Assembly (NCBI GenBank): GCA_963739095.1
Contig: CAVTZF010000029.1
Coordinates: 94,451 to 158,450, forward strand
Length of the DNA: 64,000 nt
Direction: 5' to 3'
Origin: JACVRW01 sp963739095
GTDB lineage: Bacteria; Actinomycetota; Thermoleophilia; Solirubrobacterales; Thermoleophilaceae
Part shown: positions 7,927 to 16,300 of the stretch, piece by piece
Layout of the letters: the number at the start of each line of letters is the position of its first letter
Position numbering within the stretch: the first letter of the stretch is position 1
Program-made: the position numbers and the translations under genes
Notes under the pieces: model-generated
The model's input: only the letters and a program-made list of their open reading frames with translations
The model's database searches: none
What the model was told of the DNA's origin: nothing

Positions 7927-8517
7927 ATGCGCCCCCTGACCCGCCTTGCGCGAGCACTCGGCTGGGCCGAGTGCGCAGCGACCCGTTTAACGCTGCTCGC
8001 GTGCCTGGCCGCGCTCGCCGTGGGGGCCGCCGCCTGCGGGGACGACGAGCCCGGCGTCGACGAGCCCGCGAGCGAGGGGCTCGCGCTGCCGCTCGGAGGC
8101 GTCGACTACAACGTCTTCATCACGCGCCAGCTGAACCCGGCGATCCCGCCCGACAACGCGTATGTCGAGGGTCGTCCCGAGCCGGCCCCGGGCGAGACGC
8201 TCTACGGGATCTTCGTGCAGGCTTGCAACCCCTCCGGCGACCGGCTGACGACGGTCGACGACTTCAAGGTCGTCGACAACCAGGGCAACGAGTTCGAGCC
8301 CGAGGAGCTCTCGGAGAACAACCGCTTCGCCTACCACCCGCGCGAGCTCGACCCCAAGGAGTGCATCCCGGAGGCGGGCAGCGTGGCCCAGCTCGGGCCG
8401 ACCGCCGGCTCGATGCTGCTCTTCAGGCTGCCGCTGCAGACGACCGAGAACCGCCCGCTCGAGCTCGAGATGCGTGGTGAGGGCGACGAGCACCTCACCA
8501 TCGAGCTCGACATCTAG
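7927..8517 (+). CDS. Putative lipoprotein with repeat-derived signal-peptide n-region
   Basis: 196 residues. The hydrophobic stretch LTLLACLAALAVGAAAC ends in a lipobox-like cysteine followed by GDDEP, so the mature protein is probably lipid-anchored outside the membrane. The rest is an acidic beta-rich domain (LYGIFVQACNPSGDRL, FKVVDNQGNEFEP) resembling secreted DUF4352-like immunoglobulin domains. Residues about 5-20 are encoded by a 45-base palindromic element, giving an unusually long n-region (RLARALGWAECAATRL). TAGACT at 7911-7916 overlaps the upstream stop and lies 10 bases before ATG. Function unknown. Confidence 0.75.
   Translation: MRPLTRLARALGWAECAATRLTLLACLAALAVGAAACGDDEPGVDEPASEGLALPLGGVDYNVFITRQLNPAIPPDNAYVEGRPEPAPGETLYGIFVQACNPSGDRLTTVDDFKVVDNQGNEFEPEELSENNRFAYHPRELDPKECIPEAGSVAQLGPTAGSMLLFRLPLQTTENRPLELEMRGEGDEHLTIELDI
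7941..7985. repeat. 45-bp palindromic coding element, copy 1
   Basis: Perfect arms GCACTCGGC and GCCGAGTGC around a 3-base loop, with flanks matching the copies at 24136-24180 and 24352-24396 (39 of 45 bases identical to the latter by eye). It lies within the lipoprotein signal-peptide region and is read in a different frame from the other two copies. The length is a multiple of three. Confidence 0.8.
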
Positions 8518-10193
8518 CGCTTCAGCCCCTCCTCGAGCACGACCTTGGCCGCCGGCGCGGCCGTCGAGCCGCCGGCGCCGGCGCGCACGAACATCACGCC
8601 GACCGCGATCTTCGGCCGGGCCACCGGCGCGAACGCCGTGAACCAGGCGTCCGTGTTGTTCGGATCGGAGGCCTCGGCGTCCGGGCCGCGCGTGTCCTCG
8701 AGCTCCGCCGTGCCCGTCTTGCCCGCGACCTTGACGCCGCCGATCGCGGACAGCGTGCCGGTCCCGTAGCCGACGACGTCCACCATCAGCGAGGTGATGA
8801 TGCCGGCCACCCGCTTCGACGTCACGCGCGTGCCGCGTTCGCCCTCGCCCGCCGCGAGCGTCGGCGGGTAGCGCACGCCGTCCGCGGCGATCACCTGGGC
8901 GACGGATGCGAGCTGGAGTGGCGTCGCGAGCGTCTTGAACTGCCCGATCGCCGTCGAGCCGATCTCGAGCGGCGTCTTGATCTCGTTCGCGGGCGGCAGC
9001 GTGCTCGGAACCTCGCCGGGAATCGACGCCTCGGCGTTCCAGCCGAAGCGCTCGGCCGTCTCGACGAGCTTCTCCGAGCCGACCTTGACGCCGAGCGGGG
9101 CGAAGACCGAGTTGCAGGAGTGCGCGAAGCTCTCGCGGAAGCTGCCGCCGCAGAACTCGCCGTTCGCGTTCTCGAGCTCGACGCCGTCGATCACCGCATG
9201 GCTCTCGACGGGGAACTCGGTCGACGGCTTCACGATTCCCTCCTCGAGGGCCGCCGTCGTGGTGACGATCTTGAAGGTCGAGCCCGGAGGCTGGGGCGCC
9301 GAGAAGGCGATGCCGGCGAGGGCGAGGATCTCGCCGTTGGTCGGGTCGAGCGCGGCGATCCCGCCGAAGCGGCCGGCCAGCCCGACCACGGCGGCCTCTT
9401 GGACCCTGGGCGAGATCGAGGTGCGAACCGCGTCCGCTTGGCGTGGTCGCGCTCGTGCGAGGACCCGCTGGCCGGCGTGCAGCTCGCCTCCGGGTTGCCC
9501 CCGCAGGCGCTCCTCGAATGCTTCCTCGAGGCCGCTCTGCCCGACCGGCCAGTCGCGCGGGAAGCCGAGCGCGTACAGGGCCTGACGCTCCTCCGCCGTC
9601 TCCTCGGGCTCCATGCTGCCCGCGATCGAGTCGGCGATACCGACGAGCGGCGACGTGCGCGCGTCCGCCGGGCCCTTGGCGAGCACGCGCCGGTTGCGCG
9701 ACAGCAGCGTCCCGCGCTCCGGCGGAACGCTGCGCCGGCTGAGCCGCTCGTCGTCGCGCAGCTCGGGGAAGACGAGCCGCGGGTCCCAGTCGACGCGCTC
9801 CTCCGAGACCGGCACGAGCAGCTCGCCGGCCTGGCGCCCGAACACGCGCGTGTCGACGACAACCGGCACGACCATCTCGCCGTCGCGCTCGCCGCTCGGG
9901 TCCTCAACCTCGATCGCGGTCTGCGTGGCCGTGTCAGCGGCGCGCCGGTAGGCGGCGCGGAAGCGGCGCAGCGGATACGCGCGCTGCGCATCGTCGCTCA
10001 GGAGGGTGTACATGCCACGCAGGTCGCCACGCTCCCAGGCCTCGGTGAAGTCGGCGGCCGTGCGCTCCGACGCGCTCGTCGCGGACGACCCGACGAGCGC
10101 GCCCGCGAGCAGCGCGACGCCCGCCAACCCGCCCAGGGCAGGCAGCGCTCGATGGGTCAGACGGCGACGTCGCTCGGAGGTCAGCTCGTTCAC
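8514..10193 (-). CDS. Penicillin-binding protein, monofunctional transpeptidase with MecA-type N-terminal domain
   Basis: 559 residues. An N-terminal membrane helix (residues 15-40) is followed by an NTF2-like domain (about 42-150, ADFTEAWERGDLRGMYTLLS) as in MecA and actinobacterial class B PBPs, then a dimerisation region. The transpeptidase has catalytic S305 in STFK, an SCN motif in FAHSCNSVFAPLG and K492 in KTGTAE. It cross-links peptidoglycan outside the membrane. There is no glycosyltransferase domain. The mecA-like domain is normal in actinobacterial housekeeping PBPs and does not by itself mean resistance. Divergent from the MarP-like gene. Confidence 0.93.
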   Translation of the reverse strand: MNELTSERRRRLTHRALPALGGLAGVALLAGALVGSSATSASERTAADFTEAWERGDLRGMYTLLSDDAQRAYPLRRFRAAYRRAADTATQTAIEVEDPSGERDGEMVVPVVVDTRVFGRQAGELLVPVSEERVDWDPRLVFPELRDDERLSRRSVPPERGTLLSRNRRVLAKGPADARTSPLVGIADSIAGSMEPEETAEERQALYALGFPRDWPVGQSGLEEAFEERLRGQPGGELHAGQRVLARARPRQADAVRTSISPRVQEAAVVGLAGRFGGIAALDPTNGEILALAGIAFSAPQPPGSTFKIVTTTAALEEGIVKPSTEFPVESHAVIDGVELENANGEFCGGSFRESFAHSCNSVFAPLGVKVGSEKLVETAERFGWNAEASIPGEVPSTLPPANEIKTPLEIGSTAIGQFKTLATPLQLASVAQVIAADGVRYPPTLAAGEGERGTRVTSKRVAGIITSLMVDVVGYGTGTLSAIGGVKVAGKTGTAELEDTRGPDAEASDPNNTDAWFTAFAPVARPKIAVGVMFVRAGAGGSTAAPAAKVVLEEGLKR

Positions 10194-10252
10194 GGGCGAA
10201 GGGGGACCCGAGCGATGGTAGACAGCGGTGAGGCCACTAGCCTGCCTCGCCC

Positions 10253-11398
10253 GTGACCGCGCTCGACTGGATCATCGTCGCCTTCACGGTGCTGATGGCG
10301 ACATGGGGGTACGCCCAGGGGCTGATCGTCGGGGCGCTGTCGCTGGGCGGATTCGCCGCCGGCGCCGTCCTGGGCTCGCGGCTCGGGCCGCTGGTCCTGG
10401 AGGAGGGATCGAGCTCGCCGTACGCGCCGCTGTCCGCCCTGGTCGGGGCGATCCTGCTGGGCGGGATCCTCGCCTCGCTCGCGGAGGTGCTCGGCTTCCA
10501 CCTCCGTCGCAGGCTGGGCGACGGCCTGGGCGTGCTCGACGGAGCCGGGGGCGCGCTGCTCGTCGGCTGCCTCGGCCTGTTCCTGTTCTGGGTGGGGGGA
10601 GCGGTGGCGCTCAACACTCCCGGCGCGAGCGAGCTGCGCGAGCCGATCCAGCGCTCGAAGATCCTCAGCGAGCTGAACACGGTGCTGCCGCCGTCCGGGC
10701 CGCTGATCCAGGCGCTGGCGCGCTTCGACCCGTTCCCGGCGATCGAGGGGCCGGCGGCCGACGTCCCCCCGCCGAACTCGCGCATTGCGCGCGATCCGCA
10801 GGTGCGGCGCGCCGGCGACAGCGTCGTGAAGGTGCTCGGCACGGCGTGCGGGCTGGGAGTGCAGGGGAGCGGCTGGATAGCCCCGGACGGCGTGGTCGTG
10901 ACGAACGCTCACGTCGTGGCCGGCCAGGACGACACGACGGTCCAGCTGGGAGGGGAGGGCGAGCACATCGACGCGCAGGCGATCTGGTTCGACGCGCGCA
11001 ACGACCTTGCGATCCTGCGCGCCCCGGGCCTCGGTGACGTGCGGCCGCTGCGGCTCAATCCGAACGGCCGCGAGGGCGACTCGGCAGCGATCCTCGGCTT
11101 CCCTGAGAACGGCCCCTACGACGTGCGGCCGGGCCGGCTCGGCCACACCTCGACGGTCGTGACGCAGGACGCCTACGGACGCGGCCCGGTCGAGCGGAGC
11201 ATCACCTCGCTACGCGGCCTGGTGCGCTCGGGCAACTCGGGCGGCCCGATGGTGGACGCGTCGGGCCGCGTCGTGACGACGATCTTCGCCGCCTCGGTTT
11301 CCGACGGCGGACGCGCCGGCTTCGGTGTGCCGGACGAGATCGTGCGCGACGCGCTGCAGCGCGCGGGCGGTCCCGTCGACACCGGCCCGTGTGCGTGA
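10253..11398 (+). CDS. MarP-like membrane serine protease (CvpA + trypsin domain)
   Basis: 381 residues from GTG. Residues 1-130 hold four membrane helices of the CvpA/colicin V type. Residues about 175-381 are a chymotrypsin-like protease with H220 (TNAHVV), D251 (ARNDLAIL) and S329 (GNSGGP), and two cysteines (C196-type TACGLG region and near the end) that could form a redox-sensing disulfide. Order, length and spacing match mycobacterial MarP (Rv3671c; H235/D264/S343), which protects the cell from acid and oxidative stress by acting in the periplasm. TAGCCT at 10238-10243 lies 9 bases before GTG. Confidence 0.92.
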   Translation: MTALDWIIVAFTVLMATWGYAQGLIVGALSLGGFAAGAVLGSRLGPLVLEEGSSSPYAPLSALVGAILLGGILASLAEVLGFHLRRRLGDGLGVLDGAGGALLVGCLGLFLFWVGGAVALNTPGASELREPIQRSKILSELNTVLPPSGPLIQALARFDPFPAIEGPAADVPPPNSRIARDPQVRRAGDSVVKVLGTACGLGVQGSGWIAPDGVVVTNAHVVAGQDDTTVQLGGEGEHIDAQAIWFDARNDLAILRAPGLGDVRPLRLNPNGREGDSAAILGFPENGPYDVRPGRLGHTSTVVTQDAYGRGPVERSITSLRGLVRSGNSGGPMVDASGRVVTTIFAASVSDGGRAGFGVPDEIVRDALQRAGGPVDTGPCA

Positions 11399-11431
11399 AA
11401 TTGCAAGATCGGGCGCCCTGACGCGCTACAA

Positions 11432-12331
11432 ATGGTCCGGGTGCGTGTCGTGCGAACAGTCTTGCTCCAGCTGGGGGCGGCGGCGGTCCTGGGCGTCTTC
11501 GCTCTCCCGGCGGGAGGCCAGGTCCCCTCTCTGCCATCGCCGCCGAGGGGTACGCCACCCGACCGCGCGCAGGTCGACCCGAACCCGTGCATCGGCCCAA
11601 ACGCGGCCCGGCTGCGCTGCCCGGACCTCGTCATGCGGCGGCCCTACGGGCTGTACACGGACCGGCTGACGAAGCCGGGCAGCACCGTCCTGCGCGCCGG
11701 CAACGTGATCGACAGCATCGGGCGCGGGCCCGCCGAGCTGCGCGGGGAGCGGGCGACCCGGCGCACGATGAACGCCTATCAGCGCATCCACACCGTGGGC
11801 GGCGGGCTGCTCTCGATCGACACGCACGCCCGTCTCCAGTTCAAGTTCGCGCACCAGCAGCGCTACTGGTGGAAGTTCCACGACGCGGCTCGCTTCGAGC
11901 TCTGGCGCGTCGACTCGCGCGGCCGGCGCACCGTCAAGGTGCGCACCGGCCCGAAGGTGTCCTACTGCCTGCGTGATCTCACGCGCACGCGTCCCCAGCT
12001 CAGCCACTCGCCGCGCCGTCCCGTCTACCCCTCCTGCAGCAACAACAGCAGGGCGGAGGGCGTGACGCTCGGCACCTCGCCCGGCTGGGCCGACATCTAC
12101 CCGCCCGCCTATCCGGAGCAGTGGATCGACGTGACCGGCCTGCGCGGCTGCTTCGCGTACGTGCACATCGCCGATCCCGAGAACGGGATCTTCGAGTCCA
12201 ACGAGGACAACAACGAGGCCCAGACGATCGTGCGGCTGCCCTTCGAGGCGAGGAGTCGCCGGCATGGCTGCAAGGGCAGCGACCGCGGCCGGACCTTCGA
12301 TCCGACCGACGACTACTACACGGTCGGTTAG
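11432..12331 (+). CDS. Secreted lysyl-oxidase-like protein
   Basis: 299 residues with a Sec signal (LLQLGAAAVLGVFALPAGG). It then follows the lysyl oxidase order: CPDLVMRRPYGLYTDR, a YWWKFHDAARFELW block where animal enzymes carry the copper histidines, TGPKVSYCLRDLT matching the animal GHKASFCLED block with the cofactor lysine (here K175), and SPGWADIYPPAYPEQWIDVTG near the second cofactor residue. The copper site looks depleted: only one or two histidines remain. Lysyl oxidases oxidise primary amines via copper and lysine tyrosylquinone. Whether this one is active is uncertain; it could be structural. Confidence 0.82.
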   Translation: MVRVRVVRTVLLQLGAAAVLGVFALPAGGQVPSLPSPPRGTPPDRAQVDPNPCIGPNAARLRCPDLVMRRPYGLYTDRLTKPGSTVLRAGNVIDSIGRGPAELRGERATRRTMNAYQRIHTVGGGLLSIDTHARLQFKFAHQQRYWWKFHDAARFELWRVDSRGRRTVKVRTGPKVSYCLRDLTRTRPQLSHSPRRPVYPSCSNNSRAEGVTLGTSPGWADIYPPAYPEQWIDVTGLRGCFAYVHIADPENGIFESNEDNNEAQTIVRLPFEARSRRHGCKGSDRGRTFDPTDDYYTVG

Positions 12332-12391
12332 AGCGCGCGGCGACAGGGCATGTTTGGCTAGTGGCGCGGCCGCGGGCCGCGTGGAGGGAGT

Positions 12392-12595
12392 ATGCCGACA
12401 TTTCGCTGCACATCCTGCGACCGCCGGGTCGACAGCCCCGTGGTAATCGGGGCGGGCGACTGCCCGCATTGCGGCGGCGATGTCGTGTACGACATCCACG
12501 GCGAAGGCTCGTCCGGCCGCGGGCGCGACGGGGCTGATGAGCCCGGGGAGACCCCCCGGTACGGGCGGTTGCTGCGGCGCATCCTGCGCAGGTGA
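12392..12595 (+). CDS. Small zinc-ribbon protein
   Basis: 67 residues with CTSC and CPHC knuckles 20 residues apart in an otherwise short, charged protein, typical of a single zinc ribbon. A GGAGGGAG Shine-Dalgarno immediately precedes the ATG, which is unusual in this window and supports translation. Next to the GGDEF/EAL gene on the same strand, 60 bases upstream of its start. Function unknown. Confidence 0.65.
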   Translation: MPTFRCTSCDRRVDSPVVIGAGDCPHCGGDVVYDIHGEGSSGRGRDGADEPGETPRYGRLLRRILRR

Positions 12596-12655
12596 CCCAG
12601 GTACCCCTTTTTGGGGTATTCAGTTGAGCCTCAGGGACGCCGATCACGCGTGGGA

Positions 12656-14629
12656 ATGCGAAATCGCGTGCCCCACCTCAGCCTGCTGACGCAGTTCAGC
12701 ATTCTCAGCCTGCTGTGCGTGGTCGCTCTCGGCGCGGCGCTCGTGCTCGTGCTGCGCGATCAGATCCACGATCGCGCCGCGGCGAACTCGCGCGTGAGCG
12801 CGCGGAGCATCGCGAACGACATCGCCGACCAGCACGTGACCGGCCGCGACATCGAGCGCGGCCTCTCCAAGGAGAAGCTGAACGCAATCGACCGGCGCAT
12901 CGAGACGCTCGTGCTCCGGGGCAGGGTCCAGACGGCGAAGATCTACGACCCGGAGGGGCAGATCGTCTACTCCTTCGATCACCGCGAGATCGGGCACCGC
13001 GACCTCAGCGAGGAGGTACAGCTGGCGCTCGAGGGGCACACGCAGGCCGCCTTCGAGGGAGTGCACGACGCGCCCGCCGCGATGGGCCGCGTCTACGAGG
13101 TCTACGTCCCGCTGCACCTCATCGGCGACCGCGAGCCGGCCGGCGTCTTCGAGGTCTACATGCCTTACGCGCCAATCGCGGCACAGATCGACAAGGACTC
13201 GCGCAGGCTCTACCCGGTCCTGATCGCCGGGCTTGCGCTCCTCTACCTGGTGCTCTTCCCGATCGTCGCGCGTGCCTCGCGCAAGCTGCGGCGGCACGCG
13301 GAGACGAGCCACCACCAGGCGCTCCACGACGACCTCACCGGCATCGCGAACCGCCGCCAGCTGCTGCGCCGGCTCGAGCACGAGATCGAGAGCGCATCGG
13401 CGGTCGATCGCAGCTTCGCGCTGCTCATGCTCGACCTGGACCGCTTCAAGGAGGTCAACGACGCGCTCGGCCACGGCCACGGCGACCGGCTGCTGCGCGA
13501 CGTCGCGGCCCGGCTCGCGACGACGGTGCGCCACGGCGACCTGCTGGCTCGGCTCGGCGGCGACGAGTTCGCGCTGCTGCTCGCGGACGTGTCCGGCGCG
13601 GCCGGCGCGATCGAGGTCGCCGGCCGGGTCAAGGACGTGCTGCACGACGAGTTCGTGCTCGGCGGCGTGCCGCTGCTCGTCGAGGCGAGCGTCGGAATCG
13701 CGATCTTCCCGGAGCACGGCGGCGACGCCGAGACGCTGCTGCAGGCCGCCGACATCGCCATGTACGCGGCCAAGCGCTCGGGGACCCACTTCGAGCTCTA
13801 CATGCCCGAGCGCGACCGCCGCGGGCCGGACCGCGTGACGCGGCTTGGCGAGCTGCGCAGGGCGCTCGCCGAGGAGGAGCTCGTGCTCTTCTACCAGCCG
13901 AAGGTCGACCTCCGGCGCGGCGAGGTGTCGGGGGCCGAGGCGCTGATTCGCTGGCAGCACCCCGAGCTGGGATTGATCCCGCCGATGGAGTTCCTGCCGC
14001 TGGCGGAGCAGACCGGCCTGATCGGACCGCTCACGACCTACGTGATCAGCGCCGCGCTGAAGCAGGCGCGCGAGTGGGCCCTCGAAGGTCTCGACGTGCC
14101 GGTCGCTGTCAACGTGAGCGAGCGCAGCCTGCTCGACTCGCGCTTCCCGGTCGAGGTCGAGTCGCTGCTCGAGCGCTGGGGCGTGCCGGGCGAGCAGCTC
14201 CAGCTCGAGCTCACCGAGCGCGGCCTGATCGCCGACGTCGTGACCGCCATGGACGTGATCGAGCGCCTCTGCGCACTCGGCGTGCGCATCTCGATCGACG
14301 ACTTCGGGACCGGCTACTCGTCGCTCGGCCGGCTCGTCGAGCTGCCGATCCAGGAGCTCAAGATCGACCGCAGCTTCGTCATGGACATGGACGGCGACGG
14401 CCCGGGCGCGGCGATCGTGCGCTCGACGATCGACCTGGGCCATCACCTCGGCCTCGAGGTCGTCGCCGAGGGCGTCGAGACCGAGGAGCAGCTGCGCGAG
14501 CTGCGCACCCTCGGGTGCGACGGTGCGCAGGGCTTCCACCTGCTGCGCCCGCTGCCGGCCGATGAGGTCGCAGCCTGGCTGCACGAGCGCGCCCAGGCGC
14601 TCGGCGGCCGTTCCGCCGAGCCGGTCTGA
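12656..14629 (+). CDS. Membrane GGDEF-EAL protein (cyclic di-GMP turnover)
   Basis: About 657 residues from ATG 12656; an in-frame start at 12611 would add 15 charged residues before the first helix. An N-terminal helix (ILSLLCVVALGAALVLVL) and a second helix near residue 190-210 bracket an extracytoplasmic sensor of about 150 residues. Then come a diguanylate cyclase domain with intact GGDEF and an upstream RxxD product-inhibition site (RHGD, five residues before), and an EAL phosphodiesterase domain with EALIRW, DDFGTGYSS and EGVET. Both active sites look intact, so it could make or break c-di-GMP depending on the signal. Convergent with, and touching, the sigma-fusion gene. Confidence 0.93.
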   Translation: MRNRVPHLSLLTQFSILSLLCVVALGAALVLVLRDQIHDRAAANSRVSARSIANDIADQHVTGRDIERGLSKEKLNAIDRRIETLVLRGRVQTAKIYDPEGQIVYSFDHREIGHRDLSEEVQLALEGHTQAAFEGVHDAPAAMGRVYEVYVPLHLIGDREPAGVFEVYMPYAPIAAQIDKDSRRLYPVLIAGLALLYLVLFPIVARASRKLRRHAETSHHQALHDDLTGIANRRQLLRRLEHEIESASAVDRSFALLMLDLDRFKEVNDALGHGHGDRLLRDVAARLATTVRHGDLLARLGGDEFALLLADVSGAAGAIEVAGRVKDVLHDEFVLGGVPLLVEASVGIAIFPEHGGDAETLLQAADIAMYAAKRSGTHFELYMPERDRRGPDRVTRLGELRRALAEEELVLFYQPKVDLRRGEVSGAEALIRWQHPELGLIPPMEFLPLAEQTGLIGPLTTYVISAALKQAREWALEGLDVPVAVNVSERSLLDSRFPVEVESLLERWGVPGEQLQLELTERGLIADVVTAMDVIERLCALGVRISIDDFGTGYSSLGRLVELPIQELKIDRSFVMDMDGDGPGAAIVRSTIDLGHHLGLEVVAEGVETEEQLRELRTLGCDGAQGFHLLRPLPADEVAAWLHERAQALGGRSAEPV

Positions 14630-16192
14630 TCAGGGCCGCGTCGGCGGGCCCGAGGGCGGCGTGCCGGGCACGCGCGGGCAGTTCTGGCCCGGGATGCAGT
14701 TGCTCGGGGGCGGCTCCTCGGGCGGCGGGTCCACTATCACGGGCGGCTCCGGCTCGGGCGGCTGAGGCTCGGGCGGATCGGGCGGCGGGTCGGTCACGAC
14801 CGGCGGGTCGTCACCGCCGAGGCGCTCGCCGCCGCCTCCGTCCTGCTTGCGGGCGGCGCCGTCGTCGCTGCCGCCCTGGGTTCCGCCCCCGCCACCGCCG
14901 CTGGGTGTGGAGGGCGAGTTGCCGGACGCCGGCTGCGACTCGTCGTCCGACTGCGGCTCGCCGGGCGCCGCTGCGGGGGCGCCCTGAGGGCTGCCGGCCT
15001 TCTTCTTGGCCGGCTGCTCCTTCTTCGGCTTCTCCTGCTTGGGCTCGGGGGCGGGTTCCTCCGCGGTCTCGGCGGGCTGCTCGTCCGCCACCGGGACGGC
15101 CTCCTCGACCTTGGTGCCGTCACCGAGGCCGGCCGCGAAGCCGACCAGCAGGAGCACCGCCGCGAGGGCCCCGACCAGCGCCAGATCGCGCCTGCGATGA
15201 CGGCTGAGCGAGGCGCGTGCGCTGCCCGGCTGCGCCCCGCCGGCGGCGCCACCACCGGCGGCCGCCTTGAGCCGGGCGCGCAATCCCTGGGGGGCGCTCA
15301 TGCGCGCCTCGTGGCGCGCGATCACGTCGCTCCAGTCGGCGCCGACGGCCTCGGCCGCGTTTGCGACCGTCTCGCGGAAGAGGAGCGGGCCGGCGGCCAC
15401 CGGCAGCCAGGCGCGGTACGAGATCCCGGCCTCCTCCATCGCGTCGCGCGCGAGCGGACAGGTCTCGCACGAGCGCATGTGCTCGTCGAGCCACCCGTCA
15501 TCCTCGCTCGCCTGGCCGTCCTGGCGCGCCGCCAGCAGGGCGAGCGAGCGCTCGCAGTCCGCCGACGAGGTCGCGACCGACGCCAGCGCCGTGCCGCGTA
15601 GCGCGTCGCGCAGGCTGATGCGCGCCCGCGAGATCAGCTGCGCCACGGAGTTGCGGTTCATCTCCATGAGCTCGGCGATCTCGTCGTAGGAGAGGTCCTC
15701 GAGCTCGCGCAGGACGAGCACCTCGCGCTGGCGCGCGGGCAGCTGGGCGTTGGCGTCGCGGATCTCGTCCTGGCGCGCGGCGAGCAGGACGTTGCGCTCC
15801 GGGTCGTCGTGCGGGTCGCCCGGCTCGAAGCCGATGCCGCCGCCGCCGACCCCGCCGCCGACCGGCACGGCACCTTCGGCGATGTCGTCGCTCGGTTCGG
15901 CGCGCTTGCGGCGCTCGATCAGGTCGTAGCAGGCGTGCCGCGCCGAGGTGAACAGGTAGGAGCCGAAGGCGAGGTCGCGGCCCTCGAGCTTCGGCAGCCG
16001 CTTGAGGACGTTGACGAAGGCCTCCTGCGTGGCGTCGGCGGCGTCGTCCTCGGAGCCGAGGATGCGCAGGCACAGGTTGTACGCGCGCTTCTCGTAGCGG
16101 CTGTAGAGCGTTGCGAACGCGTCGCCGTCACCCGCAACGGCGCGCTGAGCCAGTCTCGCTTCGTCTGCGGAGCGCTCCTCCGCGGGGGCCAT
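14630..16192 (-). CDS. ECF sigma factor fused to zinc-finger anti-sigma region, membrane helix and Pro-rich extracytoplasmic tail
   Basis: 520 residues. Residues about 15-95 are sigma region 2 (YEKRAYNLCLRILGSEDDAA, DATQEAFVNVLKRLP) and 145-205 region 4 (LPARQREVLVLRELEDLSYD, NRNSVAQLISRARISLR). An HxxxCxxC zinc motif follows at H238, C242 and C245, as in ZAS anti-sigma factors. One membrane helix sits at about 335-356 and then 160 residues rich in Pro, Gly, Glu and Lys outside the cell, ending with a CIPGQNC loop. A sigma factor tethered in this way must be released or recruit polymerase at the membrane. Start chosen at 16192, with TACCTT 7 bases upstream. Confidence 0.88.
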   Translation of the reverse strand: MAPAEERSADEARLAQRAVAGDGDAFATLYSRYEKRAYNLCLRILGSEDDAADATQEAFVNVLKRLPKLEGRDLAFGSYLFTSARHACYDLIERRKRAEPSDDIAEGAVPVGGGVGGGGIGFEPGDPHDDPERNVLLAARQDEIRDANAQLPARQREVLVLRELEDLSYDEIAELMEMNRNSVAQLISRARISLRDALRGTALASVATSSADCERSLALLAARQDGQASEDDGWLDEHMRSCETCPLARDAMEEAGISYRAWLPVAAGPLLFRETVANAAEAVGADWSDVIARHEARMSAPQGLRARLKAAAGGGAAGGAQPGSARASLSRHRRRDLALVGALAAVLLLVGFAAGLGDGTKVEEAVPVADEQPAETAEEPAPEPKQEKPKKEQPAKKKAGSPQGAPAAAPGEPQSDDESQPASGNSPSTPSGGGGGGTQGGSDDGAARKQDGGGGERLGGDDPPVVTDPPPDPPEPQPPEPEPPVIVDPPPEEPPPSNCIPGQNCPRVPGTPPSGPPTRP

Positions 16193-16300
16193 TCTCTTGA
16201 AGGTACTACGGGTTCGCCCGGAATCGAGGACGGGCGCTCTGCACGGCTGGATTGCGATCGCCATCGACCCTCCAACCGGCGAGCCGACGGCGAATTACGC

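Noticed and set aside
8514..10193. Acquired mecA-type resistance gene
   Set aside because: The NTF2-like N-terminal domain is normal in actinobacterial class B PBPs, and base composition matches the surroundings.
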